This document shows positions 42,913 through 52,974 of a stretch of 64,000 nucleotides of DNA, piece after piece. The first letter of the stretch is position 1; each line of letters starts with the position of its first letter. The translations under genes were made by a program, and so were the position numbers. The stretch spans positions 36,175 to 100,174 of the forward strand of contig JBDRZP010000003.1 in assembly GCA_039804025.1 (NCBI GenBank). The letters are read 5' to 3'. This DNA is from a candidate division WOR-3 bacterium. Lineage in GTDB: Bacteria; Hydrothermota; Hydrothermia; Hydrothermales; JAJRUZ01. Under the pieces are notes generated by a model. That model made no database searches. It saw only the letters and a list, made by a program, of their open reading frames with translations, and was not told where the DNA came from.

Positions 42913-44359
42913 ATAAAACAAAATATAGAACATCAATTAAATAACCATATTTAACATAAAAAGTCTTATGAGTAAAAATTTTAACTTCACTTTTTATAAC
43001 ACCCCTTTTAAAGAGCGGAAGTTCCTTTAGAATTCTTCCCTTTTCATCAATAACACAACTTATCCCGCTTCTTGCTGACCTTACAAGATACCTTCTTGTT
43101 TCTATTGCCCTGAAGATTGCAAGGTCCTTATGAACTTTCGGACCAAGCGATTTTCCAAACCAACCATCACTTGTTATATTGACAAGTAAATTAGCACCTT
43201 TCTTAACAGCTTCCCTTGAAATTTCTGTAAAAATTGATTCAAAACATATCGGAACAAATACTAAAAAGTCTTCAATTCTAAACAACCTCAAAGTTTTCCC
43301 CCTTGAATAATTTCCCTGTCCGAAATCAAGTTTTCTTAAAACAGGAAAAATCTCATCATAGGGTAAAGCCTCACCAAAAGGTGTAAGATGGGTTTTATGG
43401 TAATAATCAATAAGCTCTCCTTTTTTATTTACAAGAAAAGCAGTATTAAAAAATCTGTATTTTCCTTTAATTTTTATTGCATCAGCATTACCAAAAATAA
43501 GATAACTTTCAGTCTTTTTTGTAAAATTACTTACAATTTTCAATACATTTGTATCATATCTTGCAAAAGAAGGAATAGAAGATTCAGGGAATATAGAAAT
43601 TAAAACCCCTTTAACAGAAAGAGAATCATATATTTTCTCTGCTATTTTAAATTCCTCTTTCTGAGAATAATTGAGAGGTATGTGAGGTTGATAAATAGCT
43701 ATATCAATTTTTCTAAATTCCCTATTTTCTTTTTTCAAAAGATAAAATCCGAAAATATGAATTAAAAGAATTAAAAAAATAGAAAAAGCTAAGTATGATT
43801 TTTTTAAAGTGAAAATTAAAAAATTAAAAAAAACAATCAAGAAAGTTATAAAAAATGGACCTGTAATTTCAATTATCTGAATTAAAGGTAAATTATTTTT
43901 CTGTGATAAAAAAAGAACTACCCAGGGAAAACCTATCTCTGATTTCGAACGGATTATTTCAAGAAGGGTATAGATTAAGGGCACTAAAAGAAAAGAAAAA
44001 TTTTCTTTATAAAATTTTTTAAAAAAATAAGTAAAGACACCAAAATAAACTCCATGGGCTAAAAATATTAAAAAGGTTCCAAGAGTTATCCAAAAACTTG
44101 CTTCCTTTTCAATCTGAGTTAAGTTAAAAATCCAGTTCAACTCGCAAAAAGAAAAAATAGTGCCATATAAAAAGCCTGTCAGAAAACTTCTTTTAATCCT
44201 TTTTAATAAAATGAAAAGGGGAATAAAGGAGAAAAAAGCAAAAGGGAAAAAATAAAAAGGAGGAAAGGAAAATAAAAGCAAAATTAAGGATAAAATAAAT
44301 AAAAAAATATTTTTAACTTCTGATTTTTTCAATAATTTCAAGAATCCTGATTCCTTCAT
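42845..44359 (-). CDS. lnt: Apolipoprotein N-acyltransferase Lnt
   Basis: About 504 residues, the usual size. Six to seven N-terminal helices are followed by a nitrilase-fold periplasmic domain with the Glu-Lys-Cys triad: E in SIFPESSIPS, K in DYYHKTHLTPFGE and C in FVPICFESIF. It adds the third acyl chain to lipoproteins at the inner membrane, which implies an outer membrane and Lol-type sorting. The ATG at 44359 overlaps the upstream gene by 47 bp. TTG at 44341, 10 nt after AAGGA, is a reasonable alternative start. Confidence 0.93.
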   Translation of the reverse strand: MKESGFLKLLKKSEVKNIFLFILSLILLLFSFPPFYFFPFAFFSFIPLFILLKRIKRSFLTGFLYGTIFSFCELNWIFNLTQIEKEASFWITLGTFLIFLAHGVYFGVFTYFFKKFYKENFSFLLVPLIYTLLEIIRSKSEIGFPWVVLFLSQKNNLPLIQIIEITGPFFITFLIVFFNFLIFTLKKSYLAFSIFLILLIHIFGFYLLKKENREFRKIDIAIYQPHIPLNYSQKEEFKIAEKIYDSLSVKGVLISIFPESSIPSFARYDTNVLKIVSNFTKKTESYLIFGNADAIKIKGKYRFFNTAFLVNKKGELIDYYHKTHLTPFGEALPYDEIFPVLRKLDFGQGNYSRGKTLRLFRIEDFLVFVPICFESIFTEISREAVKKGANLLVNITSDGWFGKSLGPKVHKDLAIFRAIETRRYLVRSARSGISCVIDEKGRILKELPLFKRGVIKSEVKIFTHKTFYVKYGYLIDVLYFVLFIFLIILRRFQKFFQVQKDLNI

Positions 44360-45293
44360 CGATTCTGAATTTAGGGGTTTCAGTTCCTGTTATAGAGTTA
44401 ACAAAATGTTCAAGGAGTAAATCAAAGGAAAGTCTATAAAAACTTTTTTCCTCTGTTATTCTTGGTGTTATATCTATAAGTTGTCCAAAATGTTTCTGAA
44501 CTATTTTAAAAGGTGAAAGATAAGCATTTCCCTTTTCACAGTATATTTCAATCTGAAATTTATCACTATCAATAAAAGGATCCCATAAAATTTCTATTAA
44601 AACACCGATATTATCTTTTAGTTCTAAATAAAGGGTCCCCTCCCATTCAATCCCATTCTCGTTTTTTTTGAAAACTTTTAAAAACTTTAAGGGTTCAGTT
44701 TTAAAATATGTATAATATATTTCAAAAATATGAATGAGAGTTGAATGAAAAATTGAACCAGCTGAATTTGGATCCTGCATCCATAGAGGACCTGAGAATT
44801 CAAATCTTTTCCTTCTCCTTATAAATTTAACATGAATGATATTACCCAGAACTTTTTTATCAAAAACAATTTCCTTTATTTTTAAAATATCAGGCCTTAA
44901 AGAATAATTCATCGCAGGCATATAAATTCTTTGAGTATCAACAATTTTCTTTTTTAACTCATAAGCCTCTTCCAGTCTTATTGATACAGGTAATTCACAG
45001 AGAATATGTTTTCCATAAGTAAGAGCAGCAAGTGCAATTGGATAATGAAGATGATTTGGAGTTGTTATAATAACAGCATCAACATTTTTATCAGAAAGTA
45101 AATCTTCAAAATCAGTATAAATTGCTTCAGCACCATATATTTCCTTTGCTTTATATAACTTTGCTTCATCAAGATCACATAAGGCATATAATTTTATTTT
45201 ATCTCTTAATCTTTTAATTGAGGGAATATACCCTATCTGGGAAATATGACCAACACCTATTATTCCAATGTTTATTCTTTTGTTATCAACCAC
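44313..45293 (-). CDS. Gfo/Idh/MocA-family oxidoreductase
   Basis: A 326-residue NAD(P)-dependent sugar dehydrogenase-like protein starting at GTG 45293. The Rossmann motif is NIGIIGVGHISQIGYIPSI and the cofactor-proximal motif ITTPNHLHYPIALAAL, with CELPVSI where the family usually has EKP. In glycan clusters, relatives oxidise nucleotide sugars at C3 or reduce sugar lactones. The start overlaps the chemoreceptor gene by 8 bp and the end overlaps lnt, so the three are co-transcribed. Confidence 0.88.
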   Translation of the reverse strand: MVDNKRINIGIIGVGHISQIGYIPSIKRLRDKIKLYALCDLDEAKLYKAKEIYGAEAIYTDFEDLLSDKNVDAVIITTPNHLHYPIALAALTYGKHILCELPVSIRLEEAYELKKKIVDTQRIYMPAMNYSLRPDILKIKEIVFDKKVLGNIIHVKFIRRRKRFEFSGPLWMQDPNSAGSIFHSTLIHIFEIYYTYFKTEPLKFLKVFKKNENGIEWEGTLYLELKDNIGVLIEILWDPFIDSDKFQIEIYCEKGNAYLSPFKIVQKHFGQLIDITPRITEEKSFYRLSFDLLLEHFVNSITGTETPKFRIDEGIRILEIIEKIRS

Positions 45294-47283
45294 TTCTTAT
45301 CTCTTCCTCAAGAATTTTCATTCTATCAGAGATAAGCTTACATTCATTTATTCCATTCTCAATTTTTTCAAGTAGATAATTAATTTCTTTGAGTTCATCT
45401 AATATCTCTTTCATTTTCTGATTACCGGTTTCAGTTTCCTGTAATTCCTCACCTATCAGCTTTATAACTTCTGTAAGCTTGAATACAGTAGTTTCAAAAA
45501 ACAAAGGTAAATTCTCAATTTTTGGTAATAGATCAAGAGTATTAATCAAAAGTTCTTTTTCCTTTTCACCAGATTCAATAAATTTTCCTTTATAACTTTC
45601 AATTAATTTTTCATATTCAACAATAAAGTTTTTGGTATTTTCAAGTATTTCGCTTGTAGAAGAAAATTCATGGGTCAATTTTGCAATAACATTTTCCACT
45701 GATTGAGCAAGTGTTCCGATTTCTTCTGCTATTATGGAAAATCCCTTCGCTTCCTCACCCATCCTTGTTGCTTCAATAGAGGCATTAAGGGATAAAAGTC
45801 TTGTCTTAGAAGCATAATCTTTCATAAATTCAACAAAACCCTGTATTTTTTCAAGTAAAGATACAACCATAAAAATGTTATCCTTTAACTTTTTAAATTC
45901 ACCCATTAACTTTTCAAAACTTTCCTCAGCAATTTTCAAGGAATAAATCATCATCTCTACTAAAGATCTTTTACTTCTAAAGAAGGAAACAAAAGAAGAA
46001 AGTTCAGAAGAGCCTTTTTCAAATTCACGAGCTATATTTTCAAGAATATCAAAATTTTTACTTATTTTATCCTGTATATCCCTAAAAGAACCCTCAACAT
46101 GAGAAAGGGAAAGACCAAATCTTGACGTATATGAAGCAAAATTCTTTAACATTTCTATAACTCTTGATGTTCTCTCCATAATAGTTTCAGAAAGATTGGG
46201 TAATTCCTGAATTGAAAGATAACTTCCAATTATTCTGCTCACTAAATAAGAAACAGTTAAAAGCCTTTCTCTATCATCTTCAGAAAAATTATCTTCTAGT
46301 TTAGATTCAAATATAATCAAACCTGATAATTTATTATCCCTGTAAAGAGATATCGCATAAAAGGAAAGAGTATCTTTTGAAATAAATTTATAATCCTTTT
46401 CCTTTTTTTTAATATAAATTCTTTCCTTTTTTAATAAATCATTAAAGAGATTAAAAGAAAAAATCTCCCCAGCATAATCTTTATCATCAGAAAAAATACA
46501 CTTAAAATTTTCATTCTCTTTAACAAAAACTTTCATGTAATCAAAAGGAATATAATCAAGAAGTATGTTCTTAACATTTTGAAAGGCTTTCTCAAGGGAA
46601 AAAACACCGGAAAGACTTTCCTCTATTTTATGTAAAAGAGAAAGTCTATCAAGTTTTAGAGAATCTCTGAGAATCAATACACTTATAAAAATAACAGGAA
46701 TAAGTATAATAAAACCATAAATGTTCTTATCCCTTAAGAAATTAAAAATAAAGAAAATTAAAGAAGTATAAAAGAAAAGAAAAACAATCTCTCTTGAAAG
46801 AATATATAAATGTTTCTTAAATGAAAATCTTGAATTTAATATTAGAGGAAAATAGAAAAAAAGAGGATATAAAAAAGAGGTAATTATAAGAAAAATAAGC
46901 AATTTTAAATTAATCGAAAAATTTAGATATCTAATAAGACTTAAAAATAATGCTCCTGATAGATAGGAAGAAGAACCATAAAGGGCACTCTCTATACTAT
47001 CCTTTAAAATGAAATATCCAAATAAAAATACTGAAAAGAATGAAGCAAAAGCTCCTGAAAAGGGTGATAGGTAAGAAAAAAAAGCAGATATTACTGGACA
47101 AAAGGAAAAAAAATAAAAGTTTCTTATTGGAAATCTGAAAAATCTAAAAAAAAACATAAGAAGAAAAGTTATAACAAAAAAAGGAAGGGAAAAAAACTTT
47201 TCTCCTGAAAATGTTAATAACCTGTAATGCAAGAAAGAAAAAAATAAACTTAAAATTAAATGAATAATACTTAATAAAACCAT
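45286..47283 (-). CDS. Membrane chemoreceptor-like protein: polytopic sensor, GAF, MCP signalling domain
   Basis: A 665-residue protein. About six or seven closely packed helices fill residues 1-210 with no large periplasmic domain. A GAF-like domain occupies about 225-355 (LLDYIPFDYMKVFVKE, LSGLIIFESKLEDNFSEDDRERLL, the latter over about residues 317-340). A long coiled coil follows with the MCP hairpin tip LLSLNASIEATRMGEEAKGF near residues 490-510. This tip is where CheA and CheW bind, so it likely feeds the che genes at 1.7-4.3 kb. The coiled coil lacks obvious methylation-site helices or a CheR-docking tail. It overlaps the Gfo/Idh gene by 8 bp. Confidence 0.87.
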   Translation of the reverse strand: MVLLSIIHLILSLFFSFLHYRLLTFSGEKFFSLPFFVITFLLMFFFRFFRFPIRNFYFFSFCPVISAFFSYLSPFSGAFASFFSVFLFGYFILKDSIESALYGSSSYLSGALFLSLIRYLNFSINLKLLIFLIITSFLYPLFFYFPLILNSRFSFKKHLYILSREIVFLFFYTSLIFFIFNFLRDKNIYGFIILIPVIFISVLILRDSLKLDRLSLLHKIEESLSGVFSLEKAFQNVKNILLDYIPFDYMKVFVKENENFKCIFSDDKDYAGEIFSFNLFNDLLKKERIYIKKKEKDYKFISKDTLSFYAISLYRDNKLSGLIIFESKLEDNFSEDDRERLLTVSYLVSRIIGSYLSIQELPNLSETIMERTSRVIEMLKNFASYTSRFGLSLSHVEGSFRDIQDKISKNFDILENIAREFEKGSSELSSFVSFFRSKRSLVEMMIYSLKIAEESFEKLMGEFKKLKDNIFMVVSLLEKIQGFVEFMKDYASKTRLLSLNASIEATRMGEEAKGFSIIAEEIGTLAQSVENVIAKLTHEFSSTSEILENTKNFIVEYEKLIESYKGKFIESGEKEKELLINTLDLLPKIENLPLFFETTVFKLTEVIKLIGEELQETETGNQKMKEILDELKEINYLLEKIENGINECKLISDRMKILEEEIRSG

Positions 47284-47299
47284 AAATTATTTTAAGTTA

Positions 47300-49345
47300 T
47301 CATTTAAAAAATTTTCCACAAGAGGGACATCTATAAAAAGTCTTTTTATTTTTATAAATTTTAAAAGAAAAATCAAAAGAACAATAGGGACACTTTTTTT
47401 CAACAGGAGGAAAAGTTGATACAAATTTACATTCTGGATAACGGGAACAACCATAAAAAATTTTTTTGCTTTTTCTTTTAACTAAATAACCCTCTTTACA
47501 TTCAGGACACAAAAATTTCTTTTCAATATAGTCCCTTTTATATTTACATTCAGGAAAGTTTGAACAGGAAATAAATTTACCATATTTACCCCATTTTACT
47601 AAAAGCCTTTCTCCACACTCAGGACATCGCTCCTCAAGATATTCCTCAAGATATTCCTTTTTCAAACCATAAAGATTTTCCTCTACTTTAAATAGAACTT
47701 TACTAAATTCTTCCCAGAAATTTTTGAGAAATTCCCTCCTCTTTAAATTTCCTTCTTCAATTTCATCAAGCAAATCTTCCATTTTCTTAGTAAATTCAAC
47801 ATTAAAAATTTCAGGAAATTCTTTTACAAGTATATCACAAACTTTTTTACCAAGTTCAGTAGGAAATAGAGTTTTACCTCTTTTTTCCACATAATTTCTC
47901 TGATAGAGAATTTCAATTATCGGCGCATATGTTGAAGGTCTACCAATTCCGAGTTTTTCTAAAGTCTTAATAAGTTCAGCCTCTGTATATCTTTCAGGTG
48001 GATTTGTTTCTTTCTCTAAAATATTTACATCCTTTATTTTTAATGTTTCCCCTTTTAAAAGCTGAGGAATATAGATTTCCTCAAAATCTTTTCCTATTAT
48101 TTTCATAAACCCATCAAAAACTATCTTCTTACCCTTTATTTCTCCTTCAACTTCGCCATTTATAAACTTTATTTTTTTATCCTCAACTTTTGCATTTTCA
48201 GAAAAAGATGAAAGGGTTCTTAAATATATAATTTCATAAAGTTTAAGTTCATCCTCATTTAAATAATTTAAAAGATCTTCTGGTTTTAAGTTTAACTTTG
48301 TAGGTCTTATTCCCTCATGTGCTCCTTGAATTTTCCCTTTTTCCTTAAATACTCTTTCCTTTTTTCTAACGTATTCCTCACCAAAAATTTCTTTTATCTT
48401 CTTTTTAATCTCAGGTATTACTTTCTCACTTATTCTAACAGAATCTGTTCTGTGATATGTTATAAGCCCTATTCTTCCTTCAGGAGTTTCAAGTCCTTCA
48501 AATAATCTCTGTGCTATCTGCATTGTTTTGCCAGGTGAAAAAGAAAGAGTCTTAGAAGCACTTTCCTGTAAAGTGCTTGTTTTGAAAGGTTCAGGTGGAG
48601 TTATTTCTCTAATTTTACTTTCTACATTTTCTACCTTTATAAGAGAATTTAAAACTTTATTTTTTATTTCTTCTGCAAGATCTCTTTCCTTTATTTTGCT
48701 TACATCCTTCCCCTTATATTTTTTTATCTCACCTTTAAACTCTACTCCATCTTTTAAAAAAATAACCTCAACCTTAAAATATTTTTCTGGAATAAAATTC
48801 TCTATTTCCCTTTCTCTTTCTACCAATAATCTCAAAGCAACAGTCTGAACTCTCCCTGCAGATAGTCCCCTTTTTATCAATTTCCAAAGTAAAGGAGAAA
48901 CCTTATAACCTACAATTCTATCAAGGATTCTTCTTGAAAATTGTGATTCCACTTTATTCATATCAATTTCAATAGGATTCTCTATTCCTTTTTTAACTTC
49001 CTCTTCTGTTATTTCGTAAAAAAGCACTCTTTTGGCATCACTTCTTTTAATTATCTCCTTTATATGAAAAGCAATTGCCTCCCCTTCTCTATCAGGATCT
49101 AAGCCCAATAAAATTTTTTCAGCATCTTTTGCTTCTTTTTTTAACTCTTCTAAAATCTTTTTCTTATTTTTTATTATTTCAAATTCTGGCTCAAAATCTT
49201 TTTTTATATCAACGCCAAACTTATTTTCTGGTAAATCCTTAACATGACCCCTTGAGGCAAGAACTTTAAATTCACCTTTTAGATATTTTTCAATTGTCTT
49301 TGCCTTTGACGGAGATTCCACTATAAGAATATTTTTCTTTTTCAT
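47300..49345 (-). CDS. topA: DNA topoisomerase I (TopA)
   Basis: A 681-residue type IA topoisomerase that relaxes negative supercoils. The Toprim domain opens ILIVESPSKAKTIEKYL and has the metal motif GLDPDREGEAIAFHI. The active-site tyrosine is in GLITYHRTDSVRI, with His where many bacteria have Met or Pro. Three C-terminal four-cysteine zinc ribbons follow (about residues 580-680: CPECGERLL, CPECKEGYL, CPYCSFDF). It overlaps the MFS gene upstream by 4 bp. Confidence 0.97.
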   Translation of the reverse strand: MKKKNILIVESPSKAKTIEKYLKGEFKVLASRGHVKDLPENKFGVDIKKDFEPEFEIIKNKKKILEELKKEAKDAEKILLGLDPDREGEAIAFHIKEIIKRSDAKRVLFYEITEEEVKKGIENPIEIDMNKVESQFSRRILDRIVGYKVSPLLWKLIKRGLSAGRVQTVALRLLVEREREIENFIPEKYFKVEVIFLKDGVEFKGEIKKYKGKDVSKIKERDLAEEIKNKVLNSLIKVENVESKIREITPPEPFKTSTLQESASKTLSFSPGKTMQIAQRLFEGLETPEGRIGLITYHRTDSVRISEKVIPEIKKKIKEIFGEEYVRKKERVFKEKGKIQGAHEGIRPTKLNLKPEDLLNYLNEDELKLYEIIYLRTLSSFSENAKVEDKKIKFINGEVEGEIKGKKIVFDGFMKIIGKDFEEIYIPQLLKGETLKIKDVNILEKETNPPERYTEAELIKTLEKLGIGRPSTYAPIIEILYQRNYVEKRGKTLFPTELGKKVCDILVKEFPEIFNVEFTKKMEDLLDEIEEGNLKRREFLKNFWEEFSKVLFKVEENLYGLKKEYLEEYLEERCPECGERLLVKWGKYGKFISCSNFPECKYKRDYIEKKFLCPECKEGYLVKRKSKKIFYGCSRYPECKFVSTFPPVEKKCPYCSFDFSFKIYKNKKTFYRCPSCGKFFK

Positions 49346-50607
49346 TTTGTTTTTAAAAGAAAAAATACAGTAAAAAACAGTAAAATTAAACCGTTAAAAA
49401 ATATAATTTTGGCTGGATAAATCCATTCAGCAAGAATCCCAAAAATATAGGATAAAATAAGAAATATACCATTTATAATTAACTCCTTACTTGCAAATAT
49501 TCTTCCCCTGAATTCTGAGGGAACATTTTCATGTAAAAGTGTATCCTGAGAAATCATAACAGGTGAAAGTAAAAGACCACCTAAAAAGGAGAAAAGACCT
49601 ATATAGGCAAATTTTTTAAAAAAGGGAAAAATTATAAGTAAAGCTGAAATTATAAGAAAGGAATATATGATAACATTTTTTCTGTCCCATTTATCACCAA
49701 GAAAACCCAGTATAAAAGCACCTGAAGCCATTCCAAAAGCAGTTAAAGCTCCAAGTTTTCCCACTCCAGTCGTTCCATATCCAAGAAACTGTTGAACTAA
49801 AATAACAATTAAAACATATACATTTGCACCTACAAATACAAGAAATAAAATTGAAAAAAGAACAAAGGATACATTTTTATCTTTCTTTATCAATGAGAGG
49901 GCGTCTTTTAAATCAGAAACAGTTTTTTGAAAATAATTTTTTTCCTCCTCAATTATTAATTTTGCAAGTTCTTCTTTTTTATGTGTTCTGTGGTCAGGAA
50001 TAAAAATAAAAATTAAAAAAAAGCCCGAAATGAAAAAAGTGATTCCATCAAGATAAAAACCCGCTTGCCATCCTTCAATACCAAAATTTTTCCATATTTC
50101 CCAGTCCACAATAAGTCCTCCAAAAAAAAGTCCAAGAACTGTTGCAAGTCTTCCAGCTAAAGTTATAGTTGAATTAGCTGCTAAAATTTCATCACTTGAT
50201 TTTAAAAGCCCTGGTATTATAGCCATTTTTGTTGCATTATAAAGAACACCAATAAGGAAAACAAAAAACACTATAAAATACATAGGGAATATATGTCTGA
50301 AGTATAAAACGAGAAGAGGTATCATAATAACAAGTAAAGCTCTTGCAAAATCACCAAAAATAAGTATTTTTTTTCTATTCATCCTGTCAGCAATTATACC
50401 TGCAATTGGTCCGAAAATAACACCTGGAATGGTAAAAAAGAAAGCAAGATGTGAAAAGGCAACCGAATGTCCATAAGCGTAAGCTCTAACAAGTGCTATT
50501 AAAGCCATATGGTCAAGTTTATCTCCTATAAGGGAAATTGTTTGAGCAAGGGAATATAAAAGAAAATTCCTGTTTTTAAAAACTTTTGTAATTCCCTTAT
50601 CTTTCAA
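49342..50607 (-). CDS. MFS transporter
   Basis: A 421-residue twelve-helix major facilitator, starting at TTG 50607. Motif A appears as GIIADRMNRKKILIFGD between helices 2 and 3 and again as GFLGDKWDRKNVII between helices 8 and 9. The overall pattern (NATKMAIIPGLL, ANSTITLAGRLATVLG, PSEFRGRIFASKELIINGI) resembles the EntS/LplT-like exporters. The cargo is unknown. It is embedded between the GT4 gene (11-bp overlap) and topA (4-bp overlap). Confidence 0.88.
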   Translation of the reverse strand: MKDKGITKVFKNRNFLLYSLAQTISLIGDKLDHMALIALVRAYAYGHSVAFSHLAFFFTIPGVIFGPIAGIIADRMNRKKILIFGDFARALLVIMIPLLVLYFRHIFPMYFIVFFVFLIGVLYNATKMAIIPGLLKSSDEILAANSTITLAGRLATVLGLFFGGLIVDWEIWKNFGIEGWQAGFYLDGITFFISGFFLIFIFIPDHRTHKKEELAKLIIEEEKNYFQKTVSDLKDALSLIKKDKNVSFVLFSILFLVFVGANVYVLIVILVQQFLGYGTTGVGKLGALTAFGMASGAFILGFLGDKWDRKNVIIYSFLIISALLIIFPFFKKFAYIGLFSFLGGLLLSPVMISQDTLLHENVPSEFRGRIFASKELIINGIFLILSYIFGILAEWIYPAKIIFFNGLILLFFTVFFLLKTK

Positions 50608-51745
50608 TTTTTATTTTCTCCTTAATTTCAAAATAATAGGACTCAACTTCAGAAGCAATCTTATCCCATGAAAATTCTTCTATAGCCTTTTTTCTACCCC
50701 TATTACCCATACTTAATCTTAAATCCTCATTTTTTAAAAGATAAATTAACTTATCAGCAATATCCTCAGGATTCTTGGGCTCCACAAGAAAACCTTCTTT
50801 CCCATCTTCCAAAACGAATCTATACCCCTCTATATTTGAAGCTACAACAGGAACAGATGATGCCATTGCTTCAAGTAAAACAATCCCCTGAGATTCGTAA
50901 CCTATAGCAGGGGAACAAAAAACATGTGAATTAGCGTAAATTTTAGGTAAATCTTCAAAGGAAACTCTCCCAAGAAATGTAACATTATCCTTCAATTCAA
51001 ATTTTGCTTTTTCTTTTTCAATTCTTAAAAGAGGACCTGTTCCAACAGCCACAAGATGAGCATCCTTCACTTCTTTCAATACCTTTTTAAAAGCTTTTCT
51101 TAAATATTTAAAACCCTTTCTCTGTTCAAACCTTCCAACAAAGAGAACAATTTTTTTATCCTTCGGTAAAATGCTTTTTCCTCTGTTTGAAGGACTGAAT
51201 CTTTCAACATCTACTCCATTCGGGATAATCCTATATTCACCTCCGAAATGTCTCTTTATTGAGTCTCTTGCAACTGGAGAAACTGCGATCTTCCCGTGAA
51301 TTTTTTCAAAAATTTTAATCAAATGTCTTTTAAATATTTCATAAAGTTTTGAAGGGTCGTGAGCAGCGTGAAATGTAGAAAAATTTAAAGTATTGGAATA
51401 CTTTAAAGCATAATAGGGCATCATGGGGGCAAGGGGACCATGAGTATGAATAATATCAAATTTACCTTTTTCAATTATTTCCTTTATTTTTTTTCCACCT
51501 CTTGCTGAAAAAGTAACTCTGCCAACGGATTTATTAAAAAGAATCGGAATTGATTTTCCTATCCTTATTGTCTTCTCATCATCTTTGTAATCAGGAAAAT
51601 CATCTTTACTATAACCACATGTTAAAACATAAACATCGTGACCCCTTTTTTCTAACTCTTTTTTTAAATGATAAATATGCTCGGAAATTCCTCCTACATA
51701 AGGATAATAAAAATCAGAGGCAAATAGAATCTTTAAATTTTTCAT
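50597..51745 (-). CDS. GT4-family glycosyltransferase (PimB-like)
   Basis: A 382-residue GT-B enzyme. The N-terminal loop YPYVGGISEHIYHLKKELEKR and IIHTHGPLAPMMPY are typical of GT4 mannosyl- and glucosyltransferases acting on lipids. The C-terminal donor site has VGRFEQRKGFKYL and the EX7E motif ESQGIVLLEAMASSVPVVAS. Phosphatidylinositol mannosyltransferase-like glycolipid synthesis is a possibility, not a demonstration. It abuts the aminotransferase gene with no gap. Confidence 0.93.
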   Translation of the reverse strand: MKNLKILFASDFYYPYVGGISEHIYHLKKELEKRGHDVYVLTCGYSKDDFPDYKDDEKTIRIGKSIPILFNKSVGRVTFSARGGKKIKEIIEKGKFDIIHTHGPLAPMMPYYALKYSNTLNFSTFHAAHDPSKLYEIFKRHLIKIFEKIHGKIAVSPVARDSIKRHFGGEYRIIPNGVDVERFSPSNRGKSILPKDKKIVLFVGRFEQRKGFKYLRKAFKKVLKEVKDAHLVAVGTGPLLRIEKEKAKFELKDNVTFLGRVSFEDLPKIYANSHVFCSPAIGYESQGIVLLEAMASSVPVVASNIEGYRFVLEDGKEGFLVEPKNPEDIADKLIYLLKNEDLRLSMGNRGRKKAIEEFSWDKIASEVESYYFEIKEKIKIER

Positions 51746-52939
51746 TTATTTTTTTTCTTTAAATTTCTTAATTCCCTCTAAAAATATGTTTAGTGCAATT
51801 TTCAGTTTATTTGAATTTAAAACAAAAGCTATTCTTACTTCATTTTCACCTTTTCCTTTTGAAACATAAAATCCATTTCCAGGTGCCACCATTACAGTTT
51901 TCCTTTCTATTTCAAAATCCCTTAATAAAAACTCTGTATACTTTTCACTGTTAATATCCTTTAAATCAACCATCGTATAAAAGGCACCGTGTGGTTCAAA
52001 GGAAAAAATATAATTTGAACTCATTAATATTTTCATTCCCAGTTTTATTCTCTTTTCATACTCTTTCCTACATTCTTCTATAAATTTATCCTCCTTATTA
52101 ATAACTTCTGCACAGGCATACTGTTCAACAAGGGGAGGAGAAAGCCTTGCCTGCATTAGTTTTAAAATATTTTCCCTTAATTTTTTATTTCGTGTAACAA
52201 TGGCACCAATTCTTGCTCCACAGAGAGAATACCTTTTGGATACTGAGTCAGCCACAATTGCTAAATCATAAATATCCTCAAATTCAAGAATTGAATAATG
52301 TTTATAATCTCCATATACAAATTCCCTGTATACTTCATCGGCTATTATAAAAAGATTGTGTTTTTTTGCTAACCTGATTAAAACCTCTATTTCCTCCTTA
52401 GAGTAAACTTTTCCAGTTGGATTGTTGGGATTTGCGTAAACAATAGCCCTTGTTTTCTTATTAATATATTTCTCTATTTCCTTTTCAGGAGGTAGTAAGA
52501 AATTGTTCTTTATAGAGGTCGGAATTGGAACAAGTTTAACACCTGCAATTTTGGCAAAAGTATTATAATTTGTATAAAAGGGCTCAAATACAATTATTTC
52601 TTCTCCTTCATCAGCAGTGCTGAAAAAAGAAAAAATAAGTGCTTCACTGCCTGCTATTGTTACAAGGACATCTTCTGGTTCAATTTTATATCCTCTTCTT
52701 AAATAATATCTGTACCAGGCATCTTTGAGTTCAGGAATACCATCAGAGGGTCCATATCCAATTATCTCTTTATTAAATTCCCTTATTGCTCTAAAAAAGG
52801 TTTCAGGTGGTTTAACATCAGGTTCTCCAATGTTAAGATGAAAAACTTCTATACCCTTCTTTTTTGCTTCATTAGCAAAGGTATAAAACTTTCTTATAGG
52901 AGAATATTGAGCCTCTTGAATTCTTTTTGATATTTTCAT
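51746..52939 (-). CDS. Class I/II PLP aminotransferase (aspartate aminotransferase-like)
   Basis: A 397-residue fold-type I aminotransferase. Motifs are HLNIGEPDVKPPE near the N-terminus, YGPSDGIPELKDAWYRYY, the YANPNNPTGKVYSKEE loop, ADEVYREFVYG and the PLP lysine in ADSVSKRYSLCGARIG. The C-terminal arginine region (NEVRIAFVLN) binds the substrate carboxylate. It fits aspartate or broad aromatic aminotransferases; the exact substrate is open. It lies downstream of the thiamine-binding gene by 35 bp. Confidence 0.93.
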   Translation of the reverse strand: MKISKRIQEAQYSPIRKFYTFANEAKKKGIEVFHLNIGEPDVKPPETFFRAIREFNKEIIGYGPSDGIPELKDAWYRYYLRRGYKIEPEDVLVTIAGSEALIFSFFSTADEGEEIIVFEPFYTNYNTFAKIAGVKLVPIPTSIKNNFLLPPEKEIEKYINKKTRAIVYANPNNPTGKVYSKEEIEVLIRLAKKHNLFIIADEVYREFVYGDYKHYSILEFEDIYDLAIVADSVSKRYSLCGARIGAIVTRNKKLRENILKLMQARLSPPLVEQYACAEVINKEDKFIEECRKEYEKRIKLGMKILMSSNYIFSFEPHGAFYTMVDLKDINSEKYTEFLLRDFEIERKTVMVAPGNGFYVSKGKGENEVRIAFVLNSNKLKIALNIFLEGIKKFKEKK

Positions 52940-52974
52940 TTTTTAAATTTTAAAAAATTGGGTTTGAACCATAT

